This document shows, piece after piece, positions 47,321 to 59,409 of a stretch of DNA of 64,000 bases (the first letter of the stretch is position 1; each line of letters opens with the position of its first letter). This DNA is from Dipylidium caninum (Eukaryota > Platyhelminthes > Cestoda > Cyclophyllidea > Dipylidiidae). The translations under genes and the position numbers were made by a program. Below the pieces are notes generated by a model. That model was not told the DNA's origin. It saw only the letters and a program-made list of their open reading frames with translations, and ran no database searches. Location: positions 62,001 to 126,000 of the forward strand of contig QEYB01001327.1 in the NCBI GenBank assembly GCA_017562135.1, read 5' to 3'.

Positions 47321-47831
47321 GCCATCGGACAACAAGATACCTCGAGGCTGCATTCAGGAATGGCTGGTGCGACGGTATCCAACGAAAGTGGCGAGAAAGC
47401 TGCCTTGTGGCACGGGGCTGACAACAGGCGACAATGGCGCCAAACTGGCCGAATTCAAACGAAAGAACCAAGGAACTTCCTTCGGAGATGCGGTTGCGCA
47501 GCCGAAATCAGCGATAGAGACACGGCGTTTTCGATGTCAATGGAAGAGCAGATCACTGCACTACAGTCCGTCTCCGAATAACCGAAGTTTCCAGCCAAAA
47601 TGGATGGGACGATTTAGCATTGTCCTTAAAGTTGTGGAGTCACATAGCAGAGCCATGTGAATGTGAAATTTTGGCTACCTTATGACACCTTCTGTCTCAC
47701 ATCTGAGAGGCGGTCATAACAGCATTTGCACATCCACGAACTTTGCGTCACACATTTTGCTCCAACCCACCAAATGGAAATTACTAAATACTTTGAATGT
47801 TTGATATTTCCACTTCACAGCATTTCCTCTA

Positions 47832-48136
47832 CAGAGACTCTAGAGGTAGATGAAGGTCTGGTCGCCTCCAACACAAACTGTTGTCATTCATGTTGGAAAG
47901 GGTATTCTTCCAACCAGAAAGACGAAACTTCAGTGTTGCCCTTCTATCCATCGCTGTTGCGACCGTTCTCGAAGGTGGTGATGTGGGATTTCGACGATGT
48001 TGTCGAGTCTGAGGGGGAGACAGGATTTTTGGTTGACGTTAAAGACATTTCAGTGTACGAAGTGGACATCTCAAATGAAACCGTTAGTGGTGGTTTCCAG
48101 TCCCCTATGGCGAATATCGTCCAGAAACTAAATTGA
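47832..48136 (+). other. Open exon-like stretch, unrecognised
   Basis: After a CTCTACAG acceptor-like site the frame is open for about 100 codons to TGA at 48,134. It has an acidic, protein-like composition: FSKVVMWDFDDVVESEGE, FLVDVKDISVYEVDISNETV, and a sequon at NET. The frame also extends upstream to about 47,726. There is no homologue in the window and no recognised domain. Confidence 0.25.
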
Positions 48137-48279
48137 TGGGGTGGTTTTCGTCGCAGCATTAGCAAGGCATCTGGTAGAATTTCAATGGCGGCCATTCGCA
48201 CTTTCATCACCTGTCGGCTTCCCCTCAAACGACTCCATACGCGGCCTGTTTACCAACTTCATTTTCTCCTCCACAACAC

Positions 48280-48430
48280 TTCTCGGCTTCTCTTCTTGTC
48301 AACCTTAAGAAGATTCGCTCATTTGGCAAGGAAGATTGGCTCATTCGACCGTGTGCGTAAGAAGTTCCCACGCGTAAATTGAGACTATGCGGTGCACACT
48401 TGGTTTCTGCGATTTTCACATAAGTCACAA
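48280..48430 (+). repeat. Unrecognised exon-like segment, copy b
   Basis: Counterpart of 45,330-45,480 on the opposite strand. The shared peptide frame is interrupted by a stop after SSHA, so this copy looks decayed. Confidence 0.3.
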
Positions 48431-48649
48431 CTCTCGTTAGCACATCCCTGTCCTTGGGTGTGCATGGGGATGAGGCGAGGCTGAGAAACGGGCACAAAAT
48501 AACAAACTTTCAAGTGAATATCAGGCAGTGGGCACACGGGCCAGACGCCTTCCATCCATTTTGGCTAGAAACGACGGTTCGACCGAGGCGGAGTGTGGCG
48601 CAGTGATCTGCTACTTCATTGGCACCATAAATAGGATGTCTCCACCGCG

Positions 48650-48800
48650 ACTGTCAGCCGCGCAAACATATCTCCACCTGCTGCCATCTTTAGGATTTCT
48701 CGGATACTCGTCGGTGTAAAGCACAATCCACGTCATATTTTGCGAGATAGGGGCATTCATCTGCGCTTCACGAAGACATGCAGCGAATGAGAAAGCGAGG
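48650..48800 (-). pseudogene. Family A relic, exon 5 only
   Basis: Minus-strand frame with CLREAQMNAPISQNMTWIVL matches the EVQM.G.IR.DMSWIVF core of exon 5, but the second half of the exon is unrelated and no neighbouring family exons are seen. It lies immediately beyond the 3' end of the next family A gene. Confidence 0.4.
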
Positions 48801-48984
48801 GGAAGAATAAATGTGGTTACAATTTGAGAGAAAGAGGCAGGTGAGGGGGAAGAACGAATAATGAAGACAAACATAGAGCATGGCGAAACTGTCTTCACTC
48901 TCATCCGCCACAGGCTAGTTTTGTTAAGTCTGCACATAATGGGCCACTTTGTATCCGCCAACGTGAAGGTCAATAGTCTCTTCG

Positions 48985-50809
48985 CTAGATAGTCCTATCG
49001 GCATAGAGATTGTCTGAAATAGTGAAAAGGCGACAGACCGCATAAAATGATGAGATGGAGAAACCGTGACTCAGGAATTTGTTTGCATCGAGCGCTACCG
49101 CAAATGCAAGTAAGAAGACGAGAATCCCAGTGTCTACACTCAAAACAAATGCCTCCCCTTGCCGCGAGAGCGGTTTGACCTACCCCAATCTATAATGTAG
49201 GTCACGTAGTAAGGTGTGTCATTGTTAAAGCTAAAGCATGCGAGGTAATCAACAGGATATCTTCTCCTCATTTGCATTGTGATATTCAGGAATTTGTGGT
49301 CCACACTCTTTCCTGCAAGGAGAGCAGCAATTAACGTACTAATGCACAAACTTCAGAATGTTAAAAATGCGTCTCGCTTAACTTACTGCTGCCGACAATT
49401 TGTGGAAACTTGTCCGTGTTATTTTCAGCTGTGCCACGGAAATTAGTATTAACTGAGGATTCATCTGTTTTTGACAATACAAGTGTCTAGGAAACCCGAA
49501 AAGCAATTATAAGACTCAAGGTGTAGAGGCAAGAGGTATGACAGTTATGAATAAAGTGGCAAATCACTCGAGGTCCATCCTCATAAGCAAGGAAGACCAC
49601 ATTGTAGACTCACAGGGAGCGCCTTCTTGTTGAACTTGCACGTGAGCGTCACCGTTTCCTTGTTCTTTGCGTCAATGAAGAAAGAATCATTCGGATCCAC
49701 GAAGAGGCCTTGGAAGCCGAGGGGCAAATTCGGTTGGACGTATGTGATAAGAGGACGATTTGAAATGACGAAGTTACAGTCATGACAACTCACCAGAATC
49801 CGAAGCACTCCACACTCCATTAGGAAATACAGCAATGGAAATTGGAATAACTGAAAAGTTGTTGGTGTCGAAAACAATCCATGACATGTCATGGCGGATA
49901 AGACCAGACATCTGCACCTCTGCGTAAGATTCATTGGCTGAGGAAACAAGAAAAGCATTATCGTTTCCGCTAATGCAGCGTGTGTGTGGCGCGTAGGTGA
50001 GGAATCGACTCGAACGTACCCTGAGTGTAGGAACAATTGAAATACGCGGAGGAACAATCGCTGCCTCTGATTTCGGTGAGATCTGATATATGGGAGAATT
50101 TATACACCCAAACGGACTAGAAAATTTGCCAAATTAACATGTCAGTGGTGAAAGCTAAGAGCATCTCAGTGAAAAGTATTCCACTTACGTCGTATTTGCC
50201 CGGCAGAGAGAAATGGAGGAAGAACGAACTGTTGACGGGACCGATCACGATCCTGCTTTCATGTCTCACGCTTGCACGCACTTTCGTTTGGTTGTTTAAA
50301 AAAGCGAGCGTTGCAAACACTTCATCACTTCTACACTTTGTCACAGGGCATTCCAAAAGCAGCCTCACACTCACCCTCATTCTCAACATCACCCTCACGC
50401 CTATCTCTCCTTCTTTTTTTCACATTCTCTCCTACTGCACCCTATTCAATTCAACTGTGTCTCACCACACCCCCCCCCCCCGGTGAAAATTCTCTCAGTG
50501 CAACCAGTCTCCACCAGTCTCGCCTTACACCCTTCCCATCTACTGCATGACGAATCTACATCCGCTTCCTTAACTCACACTCTCCTACGTATTGTCATCA
50601 GCTCGACGCACGATCACGAGACTTAGAGGTGTGGCAAGTAAGAATTATGGTGCTCGGGAAAGAGAGTTAAGTGAGAGCGTCGAGTGTTGTGCTAGGGAGA
50701 CGGGGCTCAACTTACCTCCGTGCACGCCAACGGTGCCGAAAAAGAGAATTGTTGCTCCTCCCAACAAGCTGATGACTTTGAGTAAAGGCCAGGCCGATTC
50801 AATCATCAT
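48985..50809 (-). CDS. Family A gene, copy at 49-51 kb
   Basis: Minus-strand exons: 50,809-50,716 (MMIES...LGGATILFFGTVGVHG), 50,280-50,189, 50,116-50,020, 49,937-49,794, 49,708-49,614, 49,486-49,387, 49,312-49,184 and 49,013-48,985. Exons 4-8 have standard lengths and remain open when joined. Motifs are CSSAYFNCSYTQ, EVQMSGLIRHDMSWIVF, KETVTLTCKFN, HKFLNITMQMRR and VDYLACF. The usual exon 3 acceptor has become AA, but an AG 15 bases on keeps the phase. The exon 2 region has stops in the frames I tried, so the junction between exons 1 and 3 is unresolved. The end is NLYADRTI-stop. The N-terminus is strongly hydrophobic and sequons are frequent, so a secreted glycoprotein is likely. Confidence 0.66.
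50465..50482 (+). repeat. C homopolymer
   Basis: A run of C within the intron between exons 1 and 3 of the 49-51 kb gene; other copies have a mixed sequence here. Other homopolymer-rich spots are 31,689-31,698 (G) and 14,798-14,816 (G). Confidence 0.7.
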
Positions 50810-51063
50810 TGTTTGTGCAGCTGAGGCCTTCGTCTCCAGTGCATTGCATTTATCCTCTCTAAAGAAGGTCGACATGCAAATTCGCATTGGTTATCCATGG
50901 CGTCGTTATGAGGTTAACATAGGCTCATATGATGACAGGACAAATAATTCATTATGCAGCGATTATTTTTTGCTTTCCATCTGGGAGCCCTGAAAGAAAA
51001 ACACATTTACGCAATTCTGACATATTTGTGCTGTCCATCCCACTTCAGGAGGTCTCCCACTGG

Positions 51064-51069
51064 TTTATA
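51064..51069 (-). promoter_or_regulatory. TATA box candidate
   Basis: The minus-strand string GATCTGCTTATAAA lies about 255 bp before the ATG at 50,809 and is identical to the string before the 16,372 gene. Surrounding upstream sequence is only partly conserved. Confidence 0.45.
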
Positions 51070-52369
51070 AGCAGATCGGTTGGAGCAGATTGTGGGAGTC
51101 TAGTCCCACGTAAAACCACTGGACTCGGTCGTGCACTGCCAATTAGTCACCAAAATGTCTAACCGAAGGTCTGCAGAGGCTACAATGAAAGCGACCAGGT
51201 AAAAAGGGGCAGACTGCTTATGGGCATGCGGACGCTGTGGGAGGAAACGAATTATGTGATTTGATGATGTAACCGAACATTGTTTGATTGGAGAGGGTCT
51301 AACTCTGAAATGTCTGTTGAAAGAACAAGGAGACAAACACTTGGCAATGCGAAAGCGAATACTCGGGACAGATACGTTATCGCCAAAATAGTAAGTAATT
51401 GATTTCGCCTGCCAAGCCCTTCACATATGCATAATCAAAATGATCTTCCCTTGCAGCACCAACGCAGTAATGATTGCCCGTCAAAGGAGTTCTCGTGCTT
51501 GGCCTTTTGACACCGTCTGGTTGGTGTTGTTGCCATTACACGACATCAACACACCCAGAGGCCGCATTAACGGGTACCTGCTGCCAATGTATTTAACGAG
51601 AATGACGTAGGAATGGTCTTTTGTCAAGAAGAAGGCGACCGCCAACGGTGGCAAAGTCAGTCAGATGCTAGCAAATGGTACCAGCATTCATTTCTTCTCG
51701 TTTCCACTACAGCCAATTCTGCCGTGAGATGGGGGAGGTGAAAGGGAAGATTAGGTGAAGGGGGCGAGCAGACGAGCCAGTGTCCAAGAGGACGTTCTGC
51801 GTTTATTTAACTACCTCGAGTTGTGCAACGGCATGACCACTTAGACCATTCCGTGAAACCTACATTCAATGAAATCCGAATGCTTGGGTGCGTGCTGCTG
51901 TACTGCGTGTGCTGCGAGAAAGGTATTCTTGTGAAGTGAGGGCCGGTGAAGGGCATCTTCGTCGGTGGAAGCGAATTGAAAAGACGGATATGGACGCCGT
52001 TGTTGCTGTAGACGTGGAGTTCGTGTAATCGTACGCACCGCTGCGACTCCATCGACAGTTCCCCGAGGAAAAACTGCGGCACGAAAATCGGTTTCTTCTC
52101 CTTTTTACATCTCAGTCCGTTTTCGCATTTGTCAGCATATTTCAGCATGCCATCAGTAAGAAGAGCATCTACTTGCGTAATCCGCGGTGTGTGCGTGAGA
52201 ACGTACTTCATGTTTTAAAGTAAGTCTCATTTTATCAGTCAGTTATACACTTACTCATTTGTTGATTTGTTTATTTAACCTCACTCCCACTGAATGGGTG
52301 CTAATCTGCAAAAGAGCATCAATATGCGAGTAAGGGGTCTCGACCTCCTCGACATACTCACCAATCCAT

Positions 52370-53060
52370 TCATCGTTCACCGCCCATTTGCCGGTTGAAT
52401 TTACTGAACAATTTGAGTTTAGCGGTGAGATAGTGGCACTCAAAAGCCTGTGGCCCACAATGAACTTTGGCGAGTTGTCATGTTCCAGAAATTGGAAATA
52501 CGTCGTTATTTCTCTCTGTCGGAGAATACTCGACTCAGGGCAGCGTACAACAGAGGTAGGATAAAAGAACAATCGGATCTAGCAGTTCCTTCTATCGCCA
52601 AGTGTCGCCTTTTGACTTTGGTGTTTTGCGGAGTATATCTCGCAGACTCCGCTCAATGGCAGATCTTGACACCGCAAGACGTTTTCACACACCGGAATGA
52701 ATGCCCAATTGTCCGCAGTTGTTAACGAGACTCACACTAGTAGTTGCATTAATTCGTTAACCCAAGGATACCACCGCCTAAACAACAACCAATCATGGCA
52801 ACACATTTATCGCACAGTTGAGCAATCGAGGTCGACTCTGCTCCACTTCGTCCGTGACGCTCATTCTTCCACCTCGAACCTGCGTACCTGCGTGTCTGCT
52901 TGCGAGCGTTCTTGCGAGCGTTTTCAGTCGTGTGCATCCACGTATGCTTCACTGAAGCTGTTCAAAGTGTTGTGTGAGCACAGACAACGGCGAGGAAATG
53001 GTGAGATGTGGAAGAAGGTCGAGACAGAGCGAAAGGCACACACCACGTGCAATTAAGCAG
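52370..53060 (+). repeat. Dispersed repeat R1
   Basis: R1 layout with CGAGGTCGACTCTGCTCC at about 52,828 and TCACTGAAGCTG at about 52,950. Followed by a second R1 only about 0.6 kb later, so R1 plus its right neighbour is tandemly doubled here. Confidence 0.6.
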
Positions 53061-53639
53061 TTAACAGGTCTTAATTATCACTGTATTTAAGGCAACTTTG
53101 ATACCCTTAGCAATGCAGCAAAATTTCACTGCCCATCCCCCCTTTCTGCACGCAATCTCATGGTTCCCCGAGGCGGAGCAAATGAATGGGTCGGTTGTAT
53201 CACTCTCCTCAAACATTTCAGCGTTCAGAAATAATAAGTTTACGCATGTAGGAGGCATGTTCCGTTTGCTAAGGAGGTACTCTGGCTGCCCCACATGGGG
53301 AAATCCCATTGCAGACTGGATTGTGGATGCCTGTTGCTGCCGCATTACCCCATTTAAGGCAATTATAACGACCACCAAAGGAAATTTACTTGTGAAGTGG
53401 AACACGAACTGCGGGGATAGAAGGTCGAGGCTCTCGCGTTGCAGATCACACCATTTTGCATGACAAATGTCTGATATGGTTACAGACACAGGCATGTTGT
53501 GTGAATTTTCATCAGAATGTTGGTGGCACCCAAAGAGTTGGGAGAGAAATCGAGCTTAGGAAAGCGAGTATAAGGACTGAATGGATGTCAAAGCCCAAAA
53601 GACCATTAACATGGGAACAAGGATTTTCGACCTCTTCAC

Positions 53640-54360
53640 TGTACCCAGCAGTCACTAAGTCCTTTCACCATCCATTGTGTATTTTGTCCGTTGAACTTAC
53701 TGGAACATGGTGAGTTTGGCCTTGAGGTAATCAGCGGCACTCTGAAGCCTGTGCCGAAAATGAAATTTGGCGAGGTGCCGTCTTCTAGAATGAAAGAATG
53801 AAAGATGTAAGGTGACTGGCAGATATTGGAGATACGTCGGAATTTCTCCCTATAGGAGAATACTCGGCTCCGGGTGGAGTACAACAAAGGTAGGATAGAC
53901 GAATAACTTTGACCTGACAGTTCCCCTTATCGTCCAATGCAGCCTTGAGAGTTGGAGTGTAAATAGCTCCACACCATGCCATCCCAAGTCCAGACACTGC
54001 AAAACATTTTCACCGACCGCATGAATGTGCAATTGTCTGGAACTCTTCACGACACGCCCACTAGTAACTGCATTTACTCGTTGACCCAAGTAGATCACCG
54101 CCTTAACGACGCAACGTGGCAACGTATTTAACGTACATTTGAGTAATCGAGGTAAACTCTGCTCCACCCCATCGGTGACGCTCATTCTTCCCCCTCGCAT
54201 CTGCGTGTCTACGTGTCTGCGTGGGTTCGTGTGCGCGGTGTCCGTCGTGTGCATCCACATCTGCTTCACTGAATTTGCTACGAGGGCAAATGCGGCCGCG
54301 AGGAAGGAAGAAGAGGGCGTGAAAGGTGGAAGCGGAGGGACACACCATGTGCAATGAAGC
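53640..54360 (+). repeat. Dispersed repeat R1
   Basis: Second R1 in this block, with CGCATCTGCGTGTCTACGTG near 54,198 and ATCTGCTTCACTGAATTTGC near 54,258. Confidence 0.6.
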
Positions 54361-54424
54361 AGTTTACAGGTCTCCATTTTCACGTTACCTGAAAAAAGTA
54401 TTTAATCTTACACAGGACAGCAAT

Positions 54425-54460
54425 GCTTCATTGCTCTACTCCTCCTCCTCCTCCTCCTGC
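54425..54460 (+). repeat. CTC microsatellite
   Basis: A short run of CTCCTCCTCCTCCTCC. The corresponding place in other copies of the block has only one or two CTC units. Confidence 0.7.
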
Positions 54461-54628
54461 ACGCACTCTGTTGGTACACTCGAGGCGAAGTAAATGAATG
54501 GGTCGGTTGTCTCAGCTGCCCCAGACATATTAGCCTCATAGTCGTCACTTGCCGAAGCATGTTCCGTTGGCTAAGGAGGTACACTAGTTATCTCACATGG
54601 AGCAATCCCATTGCAGACCACATAGTGG

Positions 54629-56100
54629 GTGCTTGTTGCTGCCGCATTAGCCTATTTAATGGCATTTGTAACGGCCAACGAAGGAATCACTATCGAAATC
54701 TATAATTGTCCAATGAAGGATTTGGAAGGCCTTATGAAGAAGGAACTTAATGGACTCAGCGATTGTTGTGGACAATGGAGGCCATTTGGTATTGGCCGCC
54801 CTTGCAGTGTCTTCCCAACTAGTCACAGTCAACGTCACTTGCTTTTTCGGCGATGCATTCCGTTGTAAAAACCTTGGATTCCTTTATCCTCTTCGTCCAC
54901 CTTATCACTTTTGGAAGTAGGTCGTGCATGCATGTCCCCGTGACCATTTCCCTTCAGGCGAATATTCCATCTCACCCATTCGTTAAATTGGGACAAGTTT
55001 GAACACGTAGATGTTGTCAGTTGCCTCATTCTCTACACCCTTGCCATTCTCCACCTGGCGTCGACTACTGCGCTACTTAGAAGGCAAACAAAGCTTATTT
55101 GTGAGAGGAAAGTTTGTCGCACCTACGTCTGCGACCTCATGAGCAAATCTCCCACTCTTCTCACTGGCGGACGGACAATTGGGTGGTTCCTACAAAGACG
55201 TGTGCCCTAATAGGAAGCTTGGACTGAAGAGTGTCGGTTATATGTCCACTTAGTTATGACTTCTTGGTTCATTTAAGCCAACTCTTCCTAGACTGCGTAG
55301 CGAGAGTGTAACTATTATAGTCCAGTTGGCGAGTGGCGATTACAAGGCTCCTCCTACACGTAACGTTAAGGTGTTGAACATGCGAGAGGTGGAGGATATT
55401 TCGTCTCCTTCGACAATGTAGCCTCCTTTCGGTCGACCACAACTAATGAGTTGCTCACCCTGCCTGCGTCCTCCTCAACGCGATGGTCTGGTACAAAATA
55501 CTCCGCCTTTGAGACGCTGCGGCTACCGAAATGTGTGGAGCAGGAAGTCGCATGTTGTGTGAAAAGTTAGCAGAATGCTACTGGCATGCACATGGGTGGG
55601 AGAGAAATCGAGCTTCGCAGAGCGAGGAGAAGGACTTCGGAACAGTGGTTAAAATGCATAGTGAAGGGAGGAGAGGAAGCATTTAAATGGGCAATTTTCT
55701 CTGGAGAGAGAGCGGATTGTTTAAGTGAACCCGTGGCACCGTATTTGATTATTCTCTCTCACACCGCGTAGTCCCTTTCTCTTCATCTCACTTGACGTTG
55801 ACCATGACGAAACTCCCATGTTTAGCATGCACCTCCACAATGAGCACAAGGAATCACATGATCCAAATGCCCAGCCTACTACCAACGCCCCAAACATTCT
55901 CTTTCGCTCACCATTTCCCCGCTTCCCCTTCAGCTATCACTGATGCTTTTCTACCCACATCGGAGGCAGAATTGTCTCATCTTCCAGTCTTATAAGTCAT
56001 TCGTTTTTTTGTGCGGTTGACAGTGCAAACTCCGTTGCTTCGCTTCTTGCATGGTCTCTACCTCGTCCCACCCCTGTTTATATTATTTGCCCATCCCACT
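54629..56100 (+). pseudogene. Family N candidate, first exon best preserved
   Basis: The frame opens at 54,629 with a hydrophobic stretch (LVAAALAYLMAFVTANEG), then ITIEIYNCPMKDLEGLMKKE, SDCCGQWRPFGIGRPCS, ending at 54,868. The initiator is GTG where other copies have ATG; an internal Met at 54,659 exists. Homology continues in another frame as NLGFLYPLRPPYHFWK-stop. The membrane exon (about 55,028-55,200) reads LILYTLAILHLASTTALLRR, then RTYVCDLMSK. The last exon (about 55,880-56,050) keeps GGRIVSSSSLISHSFFCAV but has a TGA before it. It is a partly decayed cysteine-rich, probably secreted or membrane protein of unknown family. Confidence 0.38.
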
Positions 56101-58131
56101 ATTCTGACAAGCTCTGAATTTGTGACCATTGGGCAAATCAGAGAAACGCTCTTTTCGTGGCACAAGTTGTCGAATGCCTCATAGGATGGCTTTAGCAAAA
56201 TGTAATTCAATTCTTACGAAGTTCTCTTTCATCATTCGCGAGGCATGTAGTGAGCAGTCGGCGGGGATAACAAACAATTCTATCAGGATCCACAATAGCC
56301 GTGATTGCGACCTATCTCGTTTCAATTTTTCCTTTAAAATGGGGCAAATTAGCCTGTGGTTGTCGACATTTGTAGACTCGTAGAAATAAGTTTTGGAGAT
56401 GAGAACAGAAGCAGTTGTTGACAAATTCCAAATTATTCACCTTACCACCTACCCAGGAATAGCCTTAAAGGCACTGTGATGCGAATTGTCTAAAAAATGC
56501 TGAAAATAGAGGTTACAGAACCCATCCACCGAAATACTTGCTGGCAATGAGTGTACAGACGTTTTTCACAAAACTTTATCTTCGCCCCATTAATGACAGT
56601 GCCCTTGGAGTTAAATAAATGGAGTGAGAATATCGGTGTGGGAGGAATGTTTCGACCGTACGAACGACCCTGTCTACAACCACCTGTCTGGACACTGGAA
56701 GTGGATCCGCCCACAGTTTAGGCCACCTCACCTCGCCTCAAACTACCGGTGCACAGTTCTACCGCAGGTCGTGCATCCAGTAGACATTCTCCGTCCTTCT
56801 TACCCGAGCCATGTTCACAGCGGGTCGAAAGTAACATTACTACCGACACGCACCCCACTTGCAGTCTCACGGACCCGCTGGCGGAAATAAACACTGCCCT
56901 AACAACCGACTCGTCTTGTCAGAGCAAAAATGCGAAAAAAACTTACAGTCGGAATTTTAGTGACAATCTCCAGGAGTACGCCCAGAGATGAGCGGTTAAG
57001 GCGAAATCCTAGTCCACACAGCCTCGGTTAATGCGGAGTTGAACGCAGGCAATGAATTGATCTGCCATATGTCAAAGGAAGTCAGGTTTTCTGCATGCCA
57101 TAGACGTCGTTAAGCTATGAATATCTGACAGTTGCTCTTATAAGGAAATACAAATTCCTTATGGCGCGGTTGAGTCTCCTCCGCACGCCATACCCTCTGA
57201 GAGAGTGTAGACTTCGCCGCCTCGTCTATCACTTACCTTAACCCTGAGAAATGAGTTGCTACGCTCGAGTGAGTTCCCCTTTTGACGTGGTAATGGTGAA
57301 ATGGTTGGCGGTGAAACCTACCCGTATTGCCATCACTTTCAAGCGGTTAAAGCTACGGCGAAAATCGGCCTTGGTTATGAGTATTTCAACCATAAAATTT
57401 CTACTGAGATGCAATGACACCGCCTAATAACACCAATTGACAGGGTTGTGTTCACAAGCAACTCTAGCTAGAAATTCCACGAAATGCAAGGATTTAGAGC
57501 CGAAATCGGGAGAAGCATGTGCTTAGTGATGTCACTAGGAGAATTTACGCCCTTCAGGTAACCTTGCACTGGATAAGAGTCTAAGTAACGCTCGATGGAT
57601 CGAGTGACCAAACCACTTGCATGTTGATGTGGCCCTCACCTCGTCCGCACCAAAGAAGTCCACGCACCGATGAGGGAGGTTATCCCCTCTGAAATAATCC
57701 ATCGCTGATCCGAATTAGTACTATATTGTTGTCGGCGCTAACTCTTCCTTTCGGTGATAGCTGCAACCAACTAATAGCACAAGCTTGCAGAATATCCTCT
57801 GGTGACATTGACAAGGTTGGGGTTTGAGTTTATCATCCAACCCAACTCGCAACTGACAGACAGGACGTCTTAAATTTCCGAGGTCGAAAAATTGCCCGTC
57901 CTCTGATATAGGCTTTTTTCCTGTCTAAGGGAGTTTGTGTTTCCTCGAACACATCCTATCACCCTCTCTGCACTTGCGCATGATCTCAGGTGCCGGTGGG
58001 AGACAATCTGTCTGTCATTTGTCTTCAGTCTCTCAACTACCAGGATATTAATCCACATACATTTTGCCATAGGCTTAATCAACATCTAGACTTCGTTTGC
58101 GCCAGTGAATGTCTTCAATCCTTATTGGTAC

Positions 58132-58780
58132 TTAGGCATTGTAAACGTTAATTCCTTCCGGCCACGAAAGGTGCACGAGTTTTACGGTACACTTAAAGAA
58201 GCATGTAAATACGGGAATGTGATGGTTACCTACTGACTCATTCCGATTGGATTTCTTTGCTCCTTCCCTCTTTCTTTCGTTTAATTGAAAGATTCTCATA
58301 GCATTCGGAAACAGAGTTTTGACATGCATTTCACGTAAACCATTTCCCCTTGTAAGCACGGTGAAGAGTGCATCGCCATTCCAAGGGATGATCACACAGT
58401 CCTGGCTTGTTGACAATGCAGACCCCTTGTTCACTTCACAAAGTTCTTCTTCGCAGTGAGTATTCTCTTACGGAGGACTGAGAAACGCCAATGTTGCATG
58501 CAATCCTCGATGCTTACTGTCATACGATTGTGAAAAGATTGTGGAGGAGGCAGGCGTTATTGGCGATAGGCGCACTGGCCATGAAAGCAAATACGAAGTC
58601 ACGAGATGTTTCCACGCTGTCCGCTGACAACCCTCTACATTTCGTCAAAGTTAATCACACTGAAATGCATTCGACCTTCTCGCCACTGGAATGCCGCCGC
58701 AACAGTGAGACCTTAACTCTCCTACTGATTTGCATCAGTTCTGTTCCATACACTTTGTACCACAAGGGAAAGCCAAATGG
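58132..58780 (-). CDS. Family M candidate gene, third-arm copy (5' truncated)
   Basis: Minus strand: exon a from about 58,780 to 58,661 (GFPLWYKVYG, LMQISRRVKVSLLRR, GEKVECIS, donor GTGTGA) and exon b 58,464-58,132 (THCEEELCEVNK, CVIIPWNGDALFTVLTRGNG, FQLNERK, INVYNA-stop). Exon b is almost the same as at 12,550-12,218. Upstream of exon a the sequence departs from the left arm, so the beginning of the gene is missing. Function unknown. Confidence 0.4.
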
Positions 58781-59337
58781 TTGCGTTACACACGGCCCCG
58801 CCCCTCAAACGAACTCAAATTGCGATTTACTCCTCCAACACTCCTAAGAACTTGGGAAACGACGTGAACATATGTGGATGTTGATGTTTCCACTCGACAT
58901 CACAAAGCTAACCCCCACCACCCCCCCTCACGTTATTCAACACGACGGAATGGAAGTGGCTACGAGACTATACGCCGAGGGGAGTGTGGACTGTTTGCAA
59001 GAACACAGGTAATCACCAGCCTTCTTACTATGCTCTCATGCCACAGTGCTCTTCCGCCCTCATAACAATGACCGGCTCCGTCAGCCACACTCGCCTCCTG
59101 CACCACCCTCAACCACACTGGTCGGAGTCCACCTCAAAGTGACAACCGACACGCTTGCCGACCAGAGTGGTTTAAACGGCGATCGCGGCTGTTGGCGTGT
59201 GTCGAGGGGGTAGCCGCTAGTTTATGTGTTCAGTCCTTGACAGACGGATAATGAGAGAGCTTGCCTTCAACCAACCCATGCCCTCTCCACGTGGTTACTT
59301 GTAAACGGAACAATGCCGCACCATTTACCAGTGCTTT

Positions 59338-59343
59338 TTTATT
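59338..59343 (-). terminator. Polyadenylation signal candidate
   Basis: AATAAA on the minus strand lies about 70 bp after the stop at 59,410. The same position is kept at 13,589-13,594, 18,362-18,367 (plus) and 27,973-27,978 (plus), supporting use as the 3' processing signal of family A transcripts. Confidence 0.55.
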
Positions 59344-59409
59344 GTGCGAACTTCAGGAACCAAATGGGAGAAATTGCATCCGCCAAAGTGAAGGTCCACA
59401 ACACCGCCG

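Larger units (their letters stand above)
51200..57560 (+). repeat. Long duplicated intergenic block, copy 2
   Basis: Same order of markers as 2,250-10,100 but without the family A relic; it begins upstream of the 50,809 gene and ends next to the third arm at 57,900. It contains two R1 copies and a family N copy. The 51,420-51,600 part matches 62,250-62,450. Confidence 0.65.

Noticed and set aside
53098..53463. 121-codon plus-strand frame in the intergenic block
   Set aside because: The other copies of this block at 7.4, 23 and 54.5 kb break the frame at different places without preserving the peptide between them, unlike the family N segments.
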